Part shown: positions 55,201 through 63,861 of the stretch, one piece after another
How the letters are laid out: each line of letters opens with the position of its first letter
How positions within the stretch are numbered: the first letter of the stretch is position 1
NCBI GenBank assembly: GCA_965208025.1
Contig: OZ242302.1
Span: forward strand, 1,550,001-1,614,000
DNA length: 64,000 bases
Source of the DNA: Bin80 sp965208025
Lineage (GTDB): Bacteria; Bacteroidota; Rhodothermia; Rhodothermales; Bin80
Direction of reading: 5' to 3'
The notes under the pieces: model-generated
Database searches by the model: none
Seen by the model: only the letters and a program-made list of their open reading frames with translations
Told to the model about the DNA's origin: nothing
Translations under genes and position numbers: made by a program

Positions 55201-55841
55201 CAAATATCCTTCATGGTCGCCTCCTTATAGAATCCAATATACAGATCCAGATCTCGGTCTCCATCCATATCTGCCAGCGCAACCGATGTTGCGCCTCCAG
55301 ACTGGGGTAGATTTGATTGTGATGTATGGTCCGTAAAGCGACCCGTCCCATCATTCAGGAACAATTGCGCACCACTTCCAAGTGATGTGACAATTAGATC
55401 CAGATCTCCATCGGCATCTACATCAGAGAACACTGCGCCAGTCGCACGGGGATATACAAGACCTAAATTGGACTCAAGTGTGATATCCTGGAATGTCCAA
55501 TTCCCCAGATTGCGGTGAAGCGTACTGGCATGTTCCATTCCCGCCAAGAAGACATCTGGGAATTCATCTCCATCAACATCACCAATGGTTACGCCTGATC
55601 CATTCACTACATGTCGATTGGTGACGAAGGTAGCCGTACTGATCCGATTGCCGAACGCAATCGCGCGGGGAATTTCGGTATACCCAACCCCTTCACCCAC
55701 TGGAGAATGAAGAGGTCGTGTTTGATATCCTTCAAATACTGTCCAGATCCGCTCCGACTCCGCGCCACATCCCGCATATAGTAGAAGCAAGATAACGGTT
55801 AGAAACAAGCGCAGTGGCTGACGCAATGGCCGTATCGGCAT
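52206..55841 (-). CDS. FG-GAP/VCBS repeat lipoprotein with two ASPIC/UnbV domains
   Basis: Large surface-exposed or periplasmic lipoprotein of 1211 residues. Lipobox LYAGC gives lipid Cys25. Many Ca-binding FG-GAP/VCBS repeats are visible (DVDGDEFPDVFLAGM, DVDADGDLDLIVTSLG, DMDGDRDLDLYIGF and others), forming a beta-propeller. A first ASPIC/UnbV domain lies near 550-625 (THGIGAVVRVVSDS, IAGGQYLSSNDAALTF). A second propeller run follows, and a second ASPIC/UnbV domain near 1130-1205 (HAIGASVRPRYRDG, GSGYWSQNTLSPLL) ends the protein. Such proteins often accompany SusC/SusD systems and probably bind or process surface glycans, but the role is not proven. Confidence 0.88.
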   Translation of the reverse strand: MPIRPLRQPLRLFLTVILLLLYAGCGAESERIWTVFEGYQTRPLHSPVGEGVGYTEIPRAIAFGNRISTATFVTNRHVVNGSGVTIGDVDGDEFPDVFLAGMEHASTLHRNLGNWTFQDITLESNLGLVYPRATGAVFSDVDADGDLDLIVTSLGSGAQLFLNDGTGRFTDHTSQSNLPQSGGATSVALADMDGDRDLDLYIGFYKEATMKDIWPPEEITFERVIQQVADSFAVRDFWADEYDLIPQENRLMRVELAEPDQFFFNEGEGIFSEGSFTNGLFLDEEGDPLTEVPRYWTLAVRFQDFNLDGYPDLYVCNDFESPDHLWFGSSEGTFKAASTLALRKTSQSTMSVAAADINADGHVDLFLADMLSRNYVERQRQHFAIPPEVLTMGDYRARPQEMQNMLLLGRQDTTFAEVARMSGVAASGWTWSSIFTDVDIDGWPDLLLTTGHAYDAMDADAQIASRSSRRPWREILLDFPDLDLPNIAFRNLGNTQFEWVDGGWGIGLNADVAHGMALADLDQDGDQDLILNRLDGPIGVFRNDAEASRIFIRLVGKPPNTHGIGAVVRVVSDSLPPQHQEMIAGGQYLSSNDAALTFAYSKDAIIEVQWPEGSKSTIHEVVPDHEYLIFEPESRSIIRPETISSEPLFEMINTSLLHEETSYPDFSRQPLLPYRLSQRGPALVAVDIDSDGDEDLILGAGKGKRLQFSLNDAGWFEIRQYLGNPSLGDHAGIIALPGMVLAASSNYERTPEEAGDLSRIIHVLLDGSETSTTFGTQSPGPLALGDFTADGSLELFVGGYFVPGQYPLYTSSGFFDLKDGDLVWDDALSAPFEDLGLVSGATAADLNQDGLIDLAIATRWGPIHVFHNRGDGQFVRMTNALGLSKYKGWWNGVAPADFDGDGVLDLIATNWGQNVPYSIDTPLRVYYGDLDNNSSMDLIEVQWTPDLDAWGMVRNFQTLTHAMPSMRLRVQTYSEFSEHSTEDILGTAISTAAYHEVTYWQSTIFLNRGSTYEAVPLAAEAQWSPAFAPVPQDFNGDGRTDLFLSQNFFAVASGFPRLDSGQGLLLLSNESNKLEPRSALISGIRIYGSQRATVAADFNLDGRMDLAVTQNAGPVVQLLNRSSEQGLRIKLRINNGNSHAIGASVRPRYRDGSMGATTPIVAGSGYWSQNTLSPLLAPRSQIDSVYIHWPNGADTTVSVPQDEDILFIEQE

Positions 55842-55850
55842 TGAGGAATC

Positions 55851-56342
55851 TTACATTACTCCAGCCTTGAACTCATTTTCAAGAAAGTCAGCAATTTCTT
55901 GAAAATATGCCTCTCTCTCTTCGGTGATAGACACGGGTTGCCAGTCCCCGCCTGCCATGATTCGGGCTTCACACTCAACTTCCATCCGTGCGGTAAACGT
56001 ACTGGCCATTCCACCAGCACGGCTGCGCGGACGTGCACTCATAAAAACACGAACCCGAACTTCGGAATAACCGGCAGCCTGCTCATCAGCTGAGGGAGTA
56101 ACATCTCTCCAGGATGTTTCTATCCGAACATCCTCAGCTGTATTAACCTGTCGATTTAATCGATATCCATACCGAGTGAGGAAAGCATCCTCGGCAGTCA
56201 CAACGATATGAACTCGTGCAGATGTGCCTAGATTAAACCGGAGCGAACTGTTGGCATCTCGTTCGCTACTGGCACCTGGACCAGAGCATGCACTTACAAG
56301 CAATCCAAAACACAAACAAATCCACAAAAGTGATTGATTCAT
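55851..56342 (-). CDS. Lipoprotein of unknown function
   Basis: Protein of 163 residues with signal peptide and lipobox LVSAC (lipid Cys19). The mature part has beta-rich segments such as RFNLGTSARVHIVVTAEDAF and EVRVRVFMSARPRSRAGG, and ends with a short helix (ENEFKAGVM). No family was recognised. Nine bases separate it from the FG-GAP gene, and a strong terminator lies just upstream, so the two form their own unit after susD. Confidence 0.7.
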   Translation of the reverse strand: MNQSLLWICLCFGLLVSACSGPGASSERDANSSLRFNLGTSARVHIVVTAEDAFLTRYGYRLNRQVNTAEDVRIETSWRDVTPSADEQAAGYSEVRVRVFMSARPRSRAGGMASTFTARMEVECEARIMAGGDWQPVSITEEREAYFQEIADFLENEFKAGVM

Positions 56343-56373
56343 TAGTCAAAGAGAAGTTAGCATATCAAATGAG

Positions 56374-56418
56374 TATAAAAAGAAGAGGACAGTACCCAAT
56401 ATAGACACTGTCCTCTTC
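56374..56418 (-). terminator. Rho-independent terminator downstream of susD
   Basis: A perfect 12-bp stem, GAAGAGGACAGT (56382-56393) with ACTGTCCTCTTC (56407-56418), and a 13-nt loop. Read on the minus strand it is followed by a T run (TTTTTATA). It lies 20 bases past the susD stop and separates the SusCD transcript from the lipoprotein/FG-GAP pair, whose own promoter must lie close by or whose expression depends on read-through. Confidence 0.93.
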
Positions 56419-56437
56419 ATGTTACCAAAATGAGAAT

Positions 56438-58048
56438 TTATCGAGGACGGACGGAATCGGGATCATCACGGTATGCCATAGGAGCGCCTCCTGTTCCACC
56501 AACTCCACCAAACGTATAGCTCTGCAAACCAAGAGTTTCCAACTCACTGCCAGGAATTGGGAAGTGGATGGGGGTTCCAGAAACGAGATCACCCAACCCT
56601 CTATCGTCATAATATGGCAATCCAGCGGCGGTTTGGAAGGTCTCAATCCGGCGCTCATGCTTAAGCTTGGCCCACAGGCTAGCAGAATCCAGATGGCTCT
56701 GGGCATCTTTGGAGGTTCCAGCAGGATCTGATCCAGATGCCGGATTGAGCATCCCACGCTCCACTCGTGTTTTATTGATCAGATCGGCAACCACCATCGT
56801 ACTTCCCCCAGTCCGCAGGAGACCTTCGGCCTTATACATGTCCATCTCTGCAACAATCATGTGAGGCATGGCCCCATTGCCTTCTGCGGTATTGTAATAC
56901 TGATAACGCATGTGGTTATGTGATGAATAGTGGTAGGTACCACGCGCAGGAGGAAAGGGGCCATTGTTTCCCTGATATTGAAAGTCTGAACCATCCACGG
57001 TAGGATCATTAGGATCTCCAACGATCCTGCGATCCGACGTAATGATATCAAATACTAGACGATCCCTCAACGGTTTTGACAGCCAATCCGTATAGCCTCC
57101 AGACTCATCCGCGGGGCCAATCGTTCGGTAGTCCGCTCGGCTCCAGGTACGACCATCTTGGCCATAAAATTTTAGACAATCCCACTCAACGGCTCCATCA
57201 TCGTCTCCAATGGGAGAAAAATCTTGGGTAATTCCAGCATCCACAAGGCTGATTACATTACTCCAGTTCACTGCTGCACGTTCGGTCTCATTTCTTGCAA
57301 CTTGGATTTGAAGGCGAGCAATAAATGAATTGATCAGTTTGACCAAATCATCGGAGGTGACATCCAGCCCCCAAATCCAGTCCTCTGCGGCGGTGAAGGA
57401 AAAAGAGTTAGACTGGGCAATTGCACGAGCCTCCTCCAGCATCTGGATCGCCGCCTGATTTACTTGCATATATGGGTTTAACTCGAGTTCGTCGTTTTCC
57501 AAATCCACATTCTCATCCACAATAAACGCTTGATCAAAGATCAGGGACAAGGATCCGTGCATGAGTCCCTGATTCATTTTTGCAAATGCCTTCATCCGTG
57601 CGGTATCATGGCCTTCCCGCGTGAAGATGTTGTTATCTACACTTTCTTCGGCTTCCGCTCTGGCGATCGCCTGCAGTGCATCGTTCGTATTTGAAATCCC
57701 CCGATAATTATCAAACCACGGGAATGATGTAGAACTTGCACGACTGTACGTTGAACTATTATCCCATGCAATCCTGGGCTCACTGGACATGTCTCGCATC
57801 CCCCAGTTTGCCCACGAAGAGGAATTCTCATCTGCAATGGTTGAGAACATTAGTGGACCGTTGCCACAGTACTGAATACTGCCCCAGTAGTCCGCGAATG
57901 TTCCCTTAACTAAGTTTGTTACATCACCTGGCTGAGCGAATGCAACCGTACGATCGGGGGCATTGTTGTTTTCAACCGAGAGATCCTGACAACCGACAAT
58001 CGTAATTGTTAGGATGGCGACCACCAAGTATGATGAGTAGCGTTTCAT
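56438..58048 (-). CDS. SusD/RagB-family surface lipoprotein
   Basis: Outer-membrane glycan- or peptide-binding lipoprotein of 536 residues. Lipobox TIVGC gives lipid Cys20. TPR-like helices with ALQAIARAEAEES and MKAFAKMNQGLMHGSLSLIF are visible; the SusD-type MIVAEMDMYKAEGLLRTGG and WAKLKHERRIETFQTAAGL mark the family. I chose the ATG at 58048 where the signal peptide starts. It follows susC by 36 bases, the usual order for a SusCD pair. Confidence 0.93.
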   Translation of the reverse strand: MKRYSSYLVVAILTITIVGCQDLSVENNNAPDRTVAFAQPGDVTNLVKGTFADYWGSIQYCGNGPLMFSTIADENSSSWANWGMRDMSSEPRIAWDNSSTYSRASSTSFPWFDNYRGISNTNDALQAIARAEAEESVDNNIFTREGHDTARMKAFAKMNQGLMHGSLSLIFDQAFIVDENVDLENDELELNPYMQVNQAAIQMLEEARAIAQSNSFSFTAAEDWIWGLDVTSDDLVKLINSFIARLQIQVARNETERAAVNWSNVISLVDAGITQDFSPIGDDDGAVEWDCLKFYGQDGRTWSRADYRTIGPADESGGYTDWLSKPLRDRLVFDIITSDRRIVGDPNDPTVDGSDFQYQGNNGPFPPARGTYHYSSHNHMRYQYYNTAEGNGAMPHMIVAEMDMYKAEGLLRTGGSTMVVADLINKTRVERGMLNPASGSDPAGTSKDAQSHLDSASLWAKLKHERRIETFQTAAGLPYYDDRGLGDLVSGTPIHFPIPGSELETLGLQSYTFGGVGGTGGAPMAYRDDPDSVRPR

Positions 58049-58084
58049 TTGATTGATGTATTCAATATTCATTAACATACCTCC

Positions 58085-61000
58085 CTAAAACTGAAATTCT
58101 AATTTCGCACGGATCGTGCGGAATGGAGGATAGTTGAAATTATCAACTCGATAAAGAGTGGGATCAGCACCATCCCCTACTTCGGGGTCAAAGCCAGAGT
58201 AATTGGTAAATGTAAGCAAGTTTCGACCAATAATGCTTGCCGAAACCGAGTGAAGTACATCACCAAAGACTCTGGATAACATTTGACGGTTGAACGTATA
58301 GCCTATGGAAAGTTCACGCAACTTAATATAAGTTGCATCCTCCACGAAATGATTGTTCTTGTCCGTCGCGGCGTAGAGGGTTTCGTAGTACGCCGTTGAT
58401 TTTTTCATCCCCTCAGCCTTGCCCCCCTGATCCTGATCTGCATTGCGGCCATCACGATAGCCCCACTGCTTGGTGAAGTTATAGACGTTTCCGCCAATTT
58501 GGGACCCCCACAACATATACAGATTGAATCCTTTATAGCGAAATGTAGAGTTGAATCCAAGATTGAAATCTGGGAGAGCATTCCCAATCTGAACCCGTTC
58601 GGTTTCCTCCTCCTCATCAAAAAACTTGATTGGGATTCCCCACCCATACGACCTTTCTCCCACCTCAACCTGGGTTCCCCAAAGATCATCTTCGCCTCCC
58701 AAATTCCCATCGGGTCCTGCTCCACTGGTGTAGCTGCTACCCTGTCCAACTGCAACTACATACCCATCATCATTCACATCAAAGAAGTTTGCGTCAACAT
58801 CGGAAGGAAGTTCGGAAAGATCTGTGATAAATTTACTCCCGTACATAGAGCCTAAGATTTCACCCTCGCGGAAGAAAAAGAGACTCTCAGAACCGCCGAG
58901 GTATGGGTTGGAACTAAAGTCATCAATATTTTGTCTGGTTTGGTCAAAAATGATCCCCAGTTCCACATCGGTATCCCGAGAGTTATACAGATTCGCATTC
59001 AAGCTAGCTTCAACTGTACTTGATTCAAGATCGCCAGCATTCTGCCATTGTCTCGGAAAACCTAAATAGCCTGCAAGCGGAACCGCCAAGAGGAGATCTT
59101 CAACTTTGGTATCTGCATACACAAGTTCAAGGAAAATTCTGTCAAAGATACCCACATCTAGTCCGAATTCGGTTTCAGTTTGAAGTTCGGGCTTCAAGAA
59201 AGCATTGCCCAAGGTGCTCTTTGACAACTGACCATTGCCAAGAAACAGTGTCTCATATTGACTTTGGAATTGTGGACGGCCACCTGCAGTCCCTATAGAT
59301 GCACGTATTTTCAATTCCGTAATCGGATTATTGGAGGGCCAGAATGATTCTTCGGAAACCCTCCATGCAGCACTTCCGCGAAAATAGGGTTGCCAGCGCT
59401 CTTCCTCACCAAACAATGAACTTCCATCATAGCGGAAGAAGGCATCAACAATATATTTATCCGCATAGTCAAATCCTACCGTCACATAATAACCTTCAGA
59501 GCGAATCGTCTCGGTATAAGTATTTGTCAAATACTCTCCCTCGGTTTCAACATTGGACAGATCGGTGAGACCCTCGGTAACAAGATCTGTGCCAGTAACG
59601 AATCCCAAGATTTCGTCATAATCTTCAACCTGGGCTTTCACCTGAGCACGGGTTGCGATGTCACCAAAGCGCTTCCTCAGAGATAAGGTCAGGTCATAGT
59701 TGATAGCTTCTTCAATGGCATCTACACGCTCAATCCGACCGTTATTAAGTGGGGCTGGATCAATGGATTGAAAACCAATATCGTAGAATTCCAAAAAATC
59801 AAGATCTGAACGGTCGTAACTGAAATTGCTTTCCAGATCCATCCAGGCGAGTGGGGACCATCGACCACGGAAGTTACCCAAGATCCGTGAACGTTTTTGA
59901 GATATGTCTGTGTTCTCAACAAGATAGAGCGGGTTCTCCTCAACAGAGAGTGGATCCGCTTGAATGATAAGTTCACCCTGATCGTTTCGATTTGATAAAT
60001 TCACTAAGGGATTGGTAAACATCAAGCCGTAGAACGGATTGAAAAAGGTGATCGTGGATAACTCAGATCGTGGGGCATCATTCGTTGACTGTGAATACAA
60101 ACCAGATGCCGAAACCGTAAGGTTTGGTTGAATCCGATGGTCCAAATTCACTCGGATGTTCCTGCGTCCTAATCCATCAAGTCCCTGAATTGCTCCTTGT
60201 TCAACTACATTGGTGAAAGACGCCAGAAAATTCGTTTTTGAACTATTCTGACTCACCCCCACATAATTGGTCCATGTATTCCCTGGGTCAAAAAACTGGT
60301 CAAAGGCATTGTTAAGGGTCCCTTGATACGGTTTATCAAAAAATGCGGCTCCGTGCGGATTGGTATCTTGTAGAGTTCCAGGCCCGTATCCATTGGGTAA
60401 GCAATTAGGGCAACTATTCTTATTGCCCTCGCTATTGAGGAAATTTCCAGATCCATCAACAAGTAAATCGTGGGATGTGTTGGCTTGGAGCGATTTGGCT
60501 ACGCTACTGACTCCGAACTCATTCCGGACCGTAACTCTGGTCTGATTCAACGGAGTCGCAGAGCCGCGCTTTGTCGTGATATTGATTACACCGTTCTGCG
60601 CACGGGAACCATAAAGGGAAGAAGCTGCCGCTCCTTTCACAATCTCAATGTTGTCTATGTCCAGTGCATCAATATCAACCTGATTAGAACCTAGAACCAC
60701 TCCATCAACAATATAGAGCGGCTGATTGGTCCCTGTGATACTCGTGGCACCACGCAGGCGAACAGACACGGCATCACCTGGAGACCCACTGAACGCCTGT
60801 ACAGCAACTCCAGCAACTTTTCCTTGAAGTGAGGCAACTGGGTTTGACGCGGGCGCCAATGTGATATCCTCAGAATCTACTTGACTGACGGTGAAGGCCA
60901 ACTTCTTCCTTGGTGTTGCTTCCGCAACTCCAGTAACGACAACTTCATCAAGTTGAAGTAGATCAACAGCCAAGACAAAGTCTTCTGTCATGATTCCTTC

Positions 61001-61273
61001 AGTAATGGTAATTGTCCTGACCTGATCCGTAAATCCTATGTAACGGGCCGTAAGTTCCAAAGTCTGCCCAACATTTTCTGCAGGCACTTGGAAGGTATAA
61101 TTCCCGTCAAGATCGGTAGAGGAGCCAATGACCAATGATTCAATGAGGACATTTGCTCCAATGAGCGGTTCACCAATGTCATCCGTGACCGTACCTGAAA
61201 TAACGCTCTGGGCTTGTGCAAATCCAGGCAATAGAAACACGGTAAGGACAAAGAAATAGTATCTTTGCTTCAT
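58085..61273 (-). CDS. SusC/RagA TonB-dependent outer-membrane transporter
   Basis: TonB-dependent transporter of 1062 residues that imports oligosaccharides or peptides captured by the SusD partner. Signal peptide FLLPGFAQAQS, then a carboxypeptidase-regulatory-like domain (SGTVTDDIGEPLIGANV) and a TonB-box-like LDEVVVTG. The plug domain contains VRLRGATSITGTNQPLYIVD and SSLYGSRAQNGVINITTKRG. The barrel ends FRTIRAKLEFQF with a terminal Phe. I chose the ATG at 61273. Start codons further upstream give no signal peptide. It leads the susCD transcript. Confidence 0.95.
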   Translation of the reverse strand: MKQRYYFFVLTVFLLPGFAQAQSVISGTVTDDIGEPLIGANVLIESLVIGSSTDLDGNYTFQVPAENVGQTLELTARYIGFTDQVRTITITEGIMTEDFVLAVDLLQLDEVVVTGVAEATPRKKLAFTVSQVDSEDITLAPASNPVASLQGKVAGVAVQAFSGSPGDAVSVRLRGATSITGTNQPLYIVDGVVLGSNQVDIDALDIDNIEIVKGAAASSLYGSRAQNGVINITTKRGSATPLNQTRVTVRNEFGVSSVAKSLQANTSHDLLVDGSGNFLNSEGNKNSCPNCLPNGYGPGTLQDTNPHGAAFFDKPYQGTLNNAFDQFFDPGNTWTNYVGVSQNSSKTNFLASFTNVVEQGAIQGLDGLGRRNIRVNLDHRIQPNLTVSASGLYSQSTNDAPRSELSTITFFNPFYGLMFTNPLVNLSNRNDQGELIIQADPLSVEENPLYLVENTDISQKRSRILGNFRGRWSPLAWMDLESNFSYDRSDLDFLEFYDIGFQSIDPAPLNNGRIERVDAIEEAINYDLTLSLRKRFGDIATRAQVKAQVEDYDEILGFVTGTDLVTEGLTDLSNVETEGEYLTNTYTETIRSEGYYVTVGFDYADKYIVDAFFRYDGSSLFGEEERWQPYFRGSAAWRVSEESFWPSNNPITELKIRASIGTAGGRPQFQSQYETLFLGNGQLSKSTLGNAFLKPELQTETEFGLDVGIFDRIFLELVYADTKVEDLLLAVPLAGYLGFPRQWQNAGDLESSTVEASLNANLYNSRDTDVELGIIFDQTRQNIDDFSSNPYLGGSESLFFFREGEILGSMYGSKFITDLSELPSDVDANFFDVNDDGYVVAVGQGSSYTSGAGPDGNLGGEDDLWGTQVEVGERSYGWGIPIKFFDEEEETERVQIGNALPDFNLGFNSTFRYKGFNLYMLWGSQIGGNVYNFTKQWGYRDGRNADQDQGGKAEGMKKSTAYYETLYAATDKNNHFVEDATYIKLRELSIGYTFNRQMLSRVFGDVLHSVSASIIGRNLLTFTNYSGFDPEVGDGADPTLYRVDNFNYPPFRTIRAKLEFQF

Positions 61274-61799
61274 GAAATTCCCAATAGTTTGTGAGTGGAA
61301 AGACGAAACAGTTTCTAAAACTGATATTTCTATAAATTTACGCAAAAAATTTAAAACTATGTGCATCAACCACGGATTTTCTTTCCAACCTGAACCTCTG
61401 TGCGTGATGAGAAACAATTCAACCTGCTACTCTACCCCCTCAATCCAAATCTGATGAGATTCTGGACCTTGACGGGTAAAACTTCAATTTATTCAGTGAA
61501 ATCAGGATAAATGGAAGGATAACTGGATGTGATCGCAGGTCTGAATTAGGAAATCAATCAATTCATAATCTGAACTTACTTTGAATTCTAACTCATTACG
61601 TTCCAGGAAGAATCATCACTGGATGGGTAGTCCATCTATAATCTAAGACACTGGAAAATTACAAATTTGGTGAGAATTGCTATTGCTATGGAGGGGAAGT
61701 ACATCAGATCATCTCTATGGCATGATGGCTATTGGTTGCATATTGGAAGGTAATGCCCAAGGTGCTTACGTATATTCAACCAGTCCTTTGCTCCAAGAA
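61274..61799. other. Spacer upstream of susC
   Basis: About 530 bases between susC (minus) and the end of the TPM gene (minus). It should contain the susC promoter; no regulatory gene (sigma/anti-sigma or hybrid two-component) is present next to it. Sequence is AT-rich with no supported repeat. Confidence 0.4.
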
Positions 61800-62564
61800 C
61801 TAATCAAAATTTGTTGAAAAGGCGTAATCAGCATCCAGTTGAATGACTTGAACGTGCAATGGATCTATCTGAAGAATTCGTCCAGTGAATCCGATCACAT
61901 CTCCCACGGAGAGGATTGGGGTATCTACTGGGACAATCAAATGAACCTCCCTTCCGTCAGAGTCAGCAACGACAACTAAATCATCTTCAAATCGATCAAT
62001 CATGCCCTCCGCTGACAAAATTTGGCTGATACTATTTAACGAGTCACGGGTGAGTTCGGCAAGACCAGTATACTTGATTCCCCAGGATAACGTACTGATG
62101 CCACGAATGAGGGACTCAAAACCATACTCAAATCCTCCACTAAAGTCATCATCTTCAAACCGTTTCGCCATCCTTACTCTAATTGAATCCAGAACTTGGG
62201 ATGTCAATGCTTGGGCGATCCCAGTACCTACGGCGATATGTACCTGTCGCCGTGCCATCAAAAGAAGAACCAAGATTCCATTATCTGTTTCGGGATTGCC
62301 CAATTCCCACAAGTCATACAAGGATTCGGCGTAGTGATCAATTGACTCTCCTCGTGGAAGAGAGGTCAGAGTCACTCCGACCAGTGCAACACCTGTGCTA
62401 TCATAAAAGTCCGAAAGCTTTAGAGTCAGATCATTTTCGTCGTTTGCATCAAGTACATCCGCTTGATCAACGATCCAATCTGGTTGGAGGGGGTGGGTGT
62501 TTGCAAAACAACCAAACAAACAAAATGTAAGTAAGGCAGTAGCCAGATATTTCCACAAAATCAT
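61800..62564 (-). CDS. TPM-domain lipoprotein
   Basis: Protein of 254 residues with lipobox LFGC (lipid Cys19) and a TPM domain at about 28-160. WIVDQADVLDANDENDLTLKL, LGNPETDNGILVLLLMARRQVHIAVGTGI and FSGGFEYGFESLIRGI match the family. TPM domains occur in proteins linked to photosystem repair and to cell-envelope functions; the role here is not established. The C-terminal 80 residues form a beta-rich tail (VHLIVPVDTPILSVGD) with no recognised family. No membrane helix follows, unlike many TPM proteins. Confidence 0.85.
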   Translation of the reverse strand: MILWKYLATALLTFCLFGCFANTHPLQPDWIVDQADVLDANDENDLTLKLSDFYDSTGVALVGVTLTSLPRGESIDHYAESLYDLWELGNPETDNGILVLLLMARRQVHIAVGTGIAQALTSQVLDSIRVRMAKRFEDDDFSGGFEYGFESLIRGISTLSWGIKYTGLAELTRDSLNSISQILSAEGMIDRFEDDLVVVADSDGREVHLIVPVDTPILSVGDVIGFTGRILQIDPLHVQVIQLDADYAFSTNFD

Positions 62565-62698
62565 GGATCCATGATTCTTCTATCTATCGTATGCAACGTT
62601 TTGCAGAAATGATTTAGGAGATGAATTAATTAATAACCCTGATGACGTATTAGTTGGAGATCAGAGAGTGTATACAAGTAATGGATAGGAAGTTATTC

Positions 62699-63052
62699 TC
62701 AACTTTCGCTACCTAAGTCTATCTCCCGAAAAAAACATGATCGTGCACCAGTATGGCAAGCCCCATCTCCCTGCTGCTCCACAGTGAAGAGAAGCGCATC
62801 TTTGTCGCAGTCCAACTTAGCGGATTTGACAATCTGGAACTGCCCACTAGTCTGCCCTTTTACCCATACACAGTTACGTGACCGACTCCAATAAGTCATT
62901 AAACCCGTATTTAGCGTCTGCTCCAATGTGGCTTGATTCATGTAAGCCATCATTAGTACCTCTTGGGTTGCTGTGTCCTGAACGATTACGGGAACTAGTC
63001 CATCTCTATCAAAGACTACATCTGTTATCTTGCCAGTAGTTATCTCCTTCAT
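62699..63052 (-). CDS. hisI: Phosphoribosyl-AMP cyclohydrolase
   Basis: Histidine-pathway enzyme of 117 residues that opens the purine ring of phosphoribosyl-AMP. Motifs are YWSRSRNCVWVKGQTSG, a metal-binding DCD and GACHTGARSCFF with zinc/magnesium ligands. The phosphoribosyl-ATP pyrophosphohydrolase (HisE) domain is absent, so hisE must be elsewhere. No other histidine gene is nearby. Confidence 0.95.
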   Translation of the reverse strand: MKEITTGKITDVVFDRDGLVPVIVQDTATQEVLMMAYMNQATLEQTLNTGLMTYWSRSRNCVWVKGQTSGQFQIVKSAKLDCDKDALLFTVEQQGDGACHTGARSCFFREIDLGSES

Positions 63053-63124
63053 CGGTGAATCAATTTATGACAGTAATCTTATACGAGAAGAATTGAGAAT
63101 TGGTAACATGCGGTAATTTTGAAA

Positions 63125-63367
63125 ATGATACGAAGAATATTCATACTACCTATTCGTGCCTATCAAATGATCTTATCTCCACACCTTCCAAACGCTTGTC
63201 GGTATACTCCCTCATGTTCAGATTATGCCATTGAAGCCATCAATAAATATGGTGTGGTGAGAGGCGCCATCCTATCCCTATGGCGGATACTAAGATGTCA
63301 TCCATGGGCAAAGCATGGATATGATCCTCCCCTGTGGTTTGGTGAATCATCTGAAAAGGAAAAATGA
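63125..63367 (+). CDS. yidD: Membrane-protein insertion efficiency factor YidD
   Basis: Small protein of 80 residues of the YidD family, which assists YidC-dependent membrane insertion. The hallmark CRYTPSCSDYAIEAINKYG and LWRILRCHPWAKHGYDPP are intact, preceded by an amphipathic helix (RRIFILPIRAYQMILSP). I chose the ATG at 63125; a TTG two codons upstream is in frame. It overlaps moaB by four bases. rpmH, rnpA and yidC are not in the window. Confidence 0.95.
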   Translation: MIRRIFILPIRAYQMILSPHLPNACRYTPSCSDYAIEAINKYGVVRGAILSLWRILRCHPWAKHGYDPPLWFGESSEKEK

Positions 63368-63858
63368 GTTGCAAGAAATCAATTGTCCCCTTCATGCTCC
63401 GATTTGCTCTAATCACGATCAGTGACTCGAGAACCGAAACGACTGATCAAAGCGGTCCTCGCATGGCTGAGTTAGTCCGTCGCAATGGATTCCAAATCTC
63501 TTCCCAATTAATTGTCCCAGACGAACCTGATCAGATCCAGAAGGCTATAAATGCACTATCGGAGACGGCAGATGTGGTGTGCATGAGTGGGGGCACTGGG
63601 ATAAGCAACCGAGACCAGACGTTTGAGGCCGTCCAACCGCTTCTAGACAAGCATCTGCCTGGGTTCGGAGAATTATTTCGGATGCTTTCGTGGGAACAGG
63701 TTGGCAGCAGAGCCATGCTCTCACGTGCGATTGCCGGCACATGCGGAAACATGATTGTTTTTGCACTTCCTGGCTCACCGAAAGCGACTTCACTCGCCAT
63801 GGAAAAATTGATCCTTCCCGAAGCCCAACACTTAGTGACTGAGTTGCGCAAGGACTGA
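63364..63858 (+). CDS. moaB: Molybdenum cofactor biosynthesis protein B (MoaB/Mog family)
   Basis: Protein of 164 residues that adenylates molybdopterin. FALITISDSRTETTDQSGP, VCMSGGTGISNRDQTFEAV and the C-terminal VFALPGSPKATSLAMEKLILPE match the MoaB/Mog fold, including the GGTG and PGSP loops. MoaB-type length supports moaB, but Mog cannot be excluded. Overlaps yidD by four bases (ATGA). No other moa gene is visible here. Confidence 0.85.
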   Translation: MSCKKSIVPFMLRFALITISDSRTETTDQSGPRMAELVRRNGFQISSQLIVPDEPDQIQKAINALSETADVVCMSGGTGISNRDQTFEAVQPLLDKHLPGFGELFRMLSWEQVGSRAMLSRAIAGTCGNMIVFALPGSPKATSLAMEKLILPEAQHLVTELRKD

Positions 63859-63861
63859 TTC

